Shown here in pieces: positions 22,418 through 23,697 of a DNA stretch of 23,697 nt. The notes below the pieces were generated by a model, which saw only the letters and a program-made list of their open reading frames with translations, ran no database searches and was not told where the DNA came from. Source of the stretch: Draconibacterium sp. Its GTDB lineage: Bacteria > Bacteroidota > Bacteroidia > Bacteroidales > Prolixibacteraceae. The stretch lies in NCBI GenBank assembly GCA_030595485.1, contig JAUVDE010000006.1, positions 1 to 23,697 of the forward strand. Reading direction: 5' to 3'. Each line of letters opens with the position of its first letter. Position 1 is the first letter of the stretch. The translations under genes were made by a program, and so were the position numbers.

Positions 22418-23368
22418 ATGAAACAGTGCATTTATTTCATCCTTGTTGTTTTCTGCTTTTCTTGTCAAAAGTCGGAATCCATAAAATTTGCGGTGTGTAC
22501 TGATGTGCATCAAGATTTAATTCATGATGCTTCGGACCGGTTAACAGACTTTATTAAAAGTGCAGAGCAAAATAACTCGGAGTACATCATTCAGTTGGGT
22601 GATTTTTGCATGCCCGAAAAAGACAACGAAAACTTTCTTTCAATCTGGAATTCTTTTGAAGCTCCCAAGTACCATGTTTTGGGTAACCACGATATGGATA
22701 TTTCAGACAAAGCAACCATCCAAAAATTCTGGGGCATGGAAAAACCTTACTATTCATTTGACCAGGGTGATTTTCATTTTATTGTTTTAGATATCAATTA
22801 TTATAAAGATGGTGACGAGTTTGTTTCGTATAACAATGGAAATTACTATTCACACCCTAAAAGTAGAACGTATATTTCGCCCGAACAGCTGCAATGGTTA
22901 AAGGCCGATTTAGCAAATACCGATAAACTTACCGTTGTGTTTTCACATCAAAGCCTGGAAAGTAATGGTGGTGCGAAAAATAAAAAGGAAATTTGGAAAC
23001 TTTTTGCTGAGGCCAATAAGGACAAGAAAAAAGTGATTGCCTGTTTTTGTGGGCACGAACACACCGATAAACACACCGAAATTGAAGGCGTTCATTATAT
23101 CGGACTCAACAGTACTTCATATGCTTGGGTTGGAAGCAAGTTGGAACATTCCGGACGATATTCCGAAGAGATAGAAAAATCGTTTCCAAATTTGAAATAT
23201 ACTTTACCCTACCAAAAATCGGTGTTTGCTTTAATCGAAATAAATTCAAATGGAACGATAAAAATAGAGGGTGTTGAAAGTGGTTTTGTAAAACCAGACC
23301 CTGAAGAATTAGGAGCAAAAGAGAATGCTTACACGGCAACCATCTCAAATCGAATACTAAACTTTTAG
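22418..23368 (+). CDS. Calcineurin-like metallophosphoesterase lipoprotein
   Basis: A 316-residue protein with an SPII signal (lipobox FSC, Cys16), so lipid-anchored in the envelope. The dimetal site of the calcineurin superfamily is complete: DVH (Asp29, His31), GD (Asp62), GNHD (Asn90, His91), SHQ (His177) and GHEH (His213, His215). The enzyme is therefore expected to hydrolyse a phosphate ester; the substrate cannot be told from sequence. The spacing of motifs resembles phosphodiesterase- and acid-phosphatase-like members of the superfamily, which in Bacteroidota often sit in carbohydrate-use loci. Three bases separate it from the next lipoprotein gene, so the two form a unit. It has its own promoter. 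Confidence 0.92.
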   Translation: MKQCIYFILVVFCFSCQKSESIKFAVCTDVHQDLIHDASDRLTDFIKSAEQNNSEYIIQLGDFCMPEKDNENFLSIWNSFEAPKYHVLGNHDMDISDKATIQKFWGMEKPYYSFDQGDFHFIVLDINYYKDGDEFVSYNNGNYYSHPKSRTYISPEQLQWLKADLANTDKLTVVFSHQSLESNGGAKNKKEIWKLFAEANKDKKKVIACFCGHEHTDKHTEIEGVHYIGLNSTSYAWVGSKLEHSGRYSEEIEKSFPNLKYTLPYQKSVFALIEINSNGTIKIEGVESGFVKPDPEELGAKENAYTATISNRILNF

Positions 23369-23371
23369 CTG

Positions 23372-23697
23372 ATGAAAAAGATATATGGTTGTTTGTTTCT
23401 TTTTTGTGCAATAGCACTCTTTTCGTGTAACTCAAATACAAAAAATATTCCTGAAACAGGTTTGGAGCTAAACCTTGGTGAAATGATTCAGCCGGTACCA
23501 ATGCATGCTGCTTTAAAAGATTCGGCATACAACATTTGGGGAGCCAGCATGGTGCAAACCGATGATGGTGTTTGTCATTTGTTCTATTGTCAGTGGCCCT
23601 TTGAAACCGGCTTTCAAGGCTGGCTGAAGAATTCAGATATTTTATATGCAACCGCCGATTCGCCAACAGGACCGTATGAAACTCAAAAAACTATTCT
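23372..23697 (+). CDS. Lipoprotein with glycosidase-like beta-propeller start (cut by window end)
   Basis: The plus strand is open from ATG 23372 to the window end, 108 codons. MKKIYGCLFLFCAIALFSC is an SPII signal with Cys19. The mature part shows NIWGASMVQTDDGVCHLFYCQWP and then DILYATADSPTGPYE, the pattern of a first propeller blade in GH43/GH32-like glycoside hydrolases and relatives (active site acidic residues plus ADSPTGPYE). I call it a probable family-43-like glycosidase; only the first blade is visible, so substrate and family remain open. It starts 3 bases after the phosphoesterase stop, implying co-translation and possibly a shared sugar-phosphate-related substrate. The catalytic acid and base residues lie beyond the window. 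Confidence 0.6.
   Translation, partial: MKKIYGCLFLFCAIALFSCNSNTKNIPETGLELNLGEMIQPVPMHAALKDSAYNIWGASMVQTDDGVCHLFYCQWPFETGFQGWLKNSDILYATADSPTGPYETQKTI

Noticed and set aside
23106..23666. 186-codon open frame on the minus strand at the right end
   Set aside because: It lies antisense to the phosphoesterase and the next lipoprotein, both with clear motifs; no promoter or domain supports it.

Overview
The window looks like chromosomal DNA of a Bacteroidota bacterium, probably of the Marinilabiliales/Prolixibacteraceae type. This rests on AT-rich DNA, the promoter motif TAnnTTTG upstream of several genes, absence of obvious Shine-Dalgarno sites, SPII lipoproteins, a long polyferredoxin RnfB, and family variants typical of that phylum. 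The genus is inference. All genes in 1-12842 lie on the minus strand and all genes from 13037 on lie on the plus strand, with one divergent spacer between them.

Minus-strand half, in the order of transcription: a Kef-type flavoprotein overlapping a KefC-like K+/H+ antiporter, then a DUF1835 protein, then the energy-conserving Rnf operon (rseC, rnfB, rnfC, rnfD, rnfG, a four-helix-bundle gene, rnfE, rnfA). After it come an AAA ATPase with its own promoter, a second four-helix-bundle gene and the 5' part of nifJ, cut by the window edge. NifJ makes reduced ferredoxin and Rnf reoxidises it with NAD+ while pumping ions, so the block forms one ferredoxin-based energy module. rseC, the first gene of the operon, has no ATG/GTG/TTG start and seems to begin at ATT.

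The most unusual feature is the spacers of this block. Where Rnf genes are tightly packed (rseC-rnfB-rnfC, rnfD-rnfG) nothing is inserted. Every loose junction instead carries an island of degenerate repeats with a period of 7 bp, each island using different heptamers, and each starting at or within 8 nt of the upstream gene's stop codon. Two islands enclose a four-helix-bundle (S23/23S-rRNA-intervening-sequence-type) gene between inverted heptamer arrays. The best one, 4408-4918, has 22-bp ends that are inverted copies with 19 matches. This copies the layout of the intervening sequences in 23S rRNA (complementary ends, four-helix-bundle gene in the loop) but sits in an mRNA operon. I propose it as a candidate undescribed class of mobile or expanding element; the other islands would be empty or decayed members.

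Plus-strand half: a giant alpha-2-macroglobulin lipoprotein with an intact thioester motif, directly followed by penicillin-binding protein 1C (a periplasmic defence and wall-repair pair); ribBA for riboflavin synthesis; a lipoprotein metallophosphoesterase; and the start of a lipoprotein that resembles a beta-propeller glycosidase, cut by the window end. No rRNA, tRNA, CRISPR, transposase or phage gene was seen, and no gene-free stretch exceeds 300 bases.
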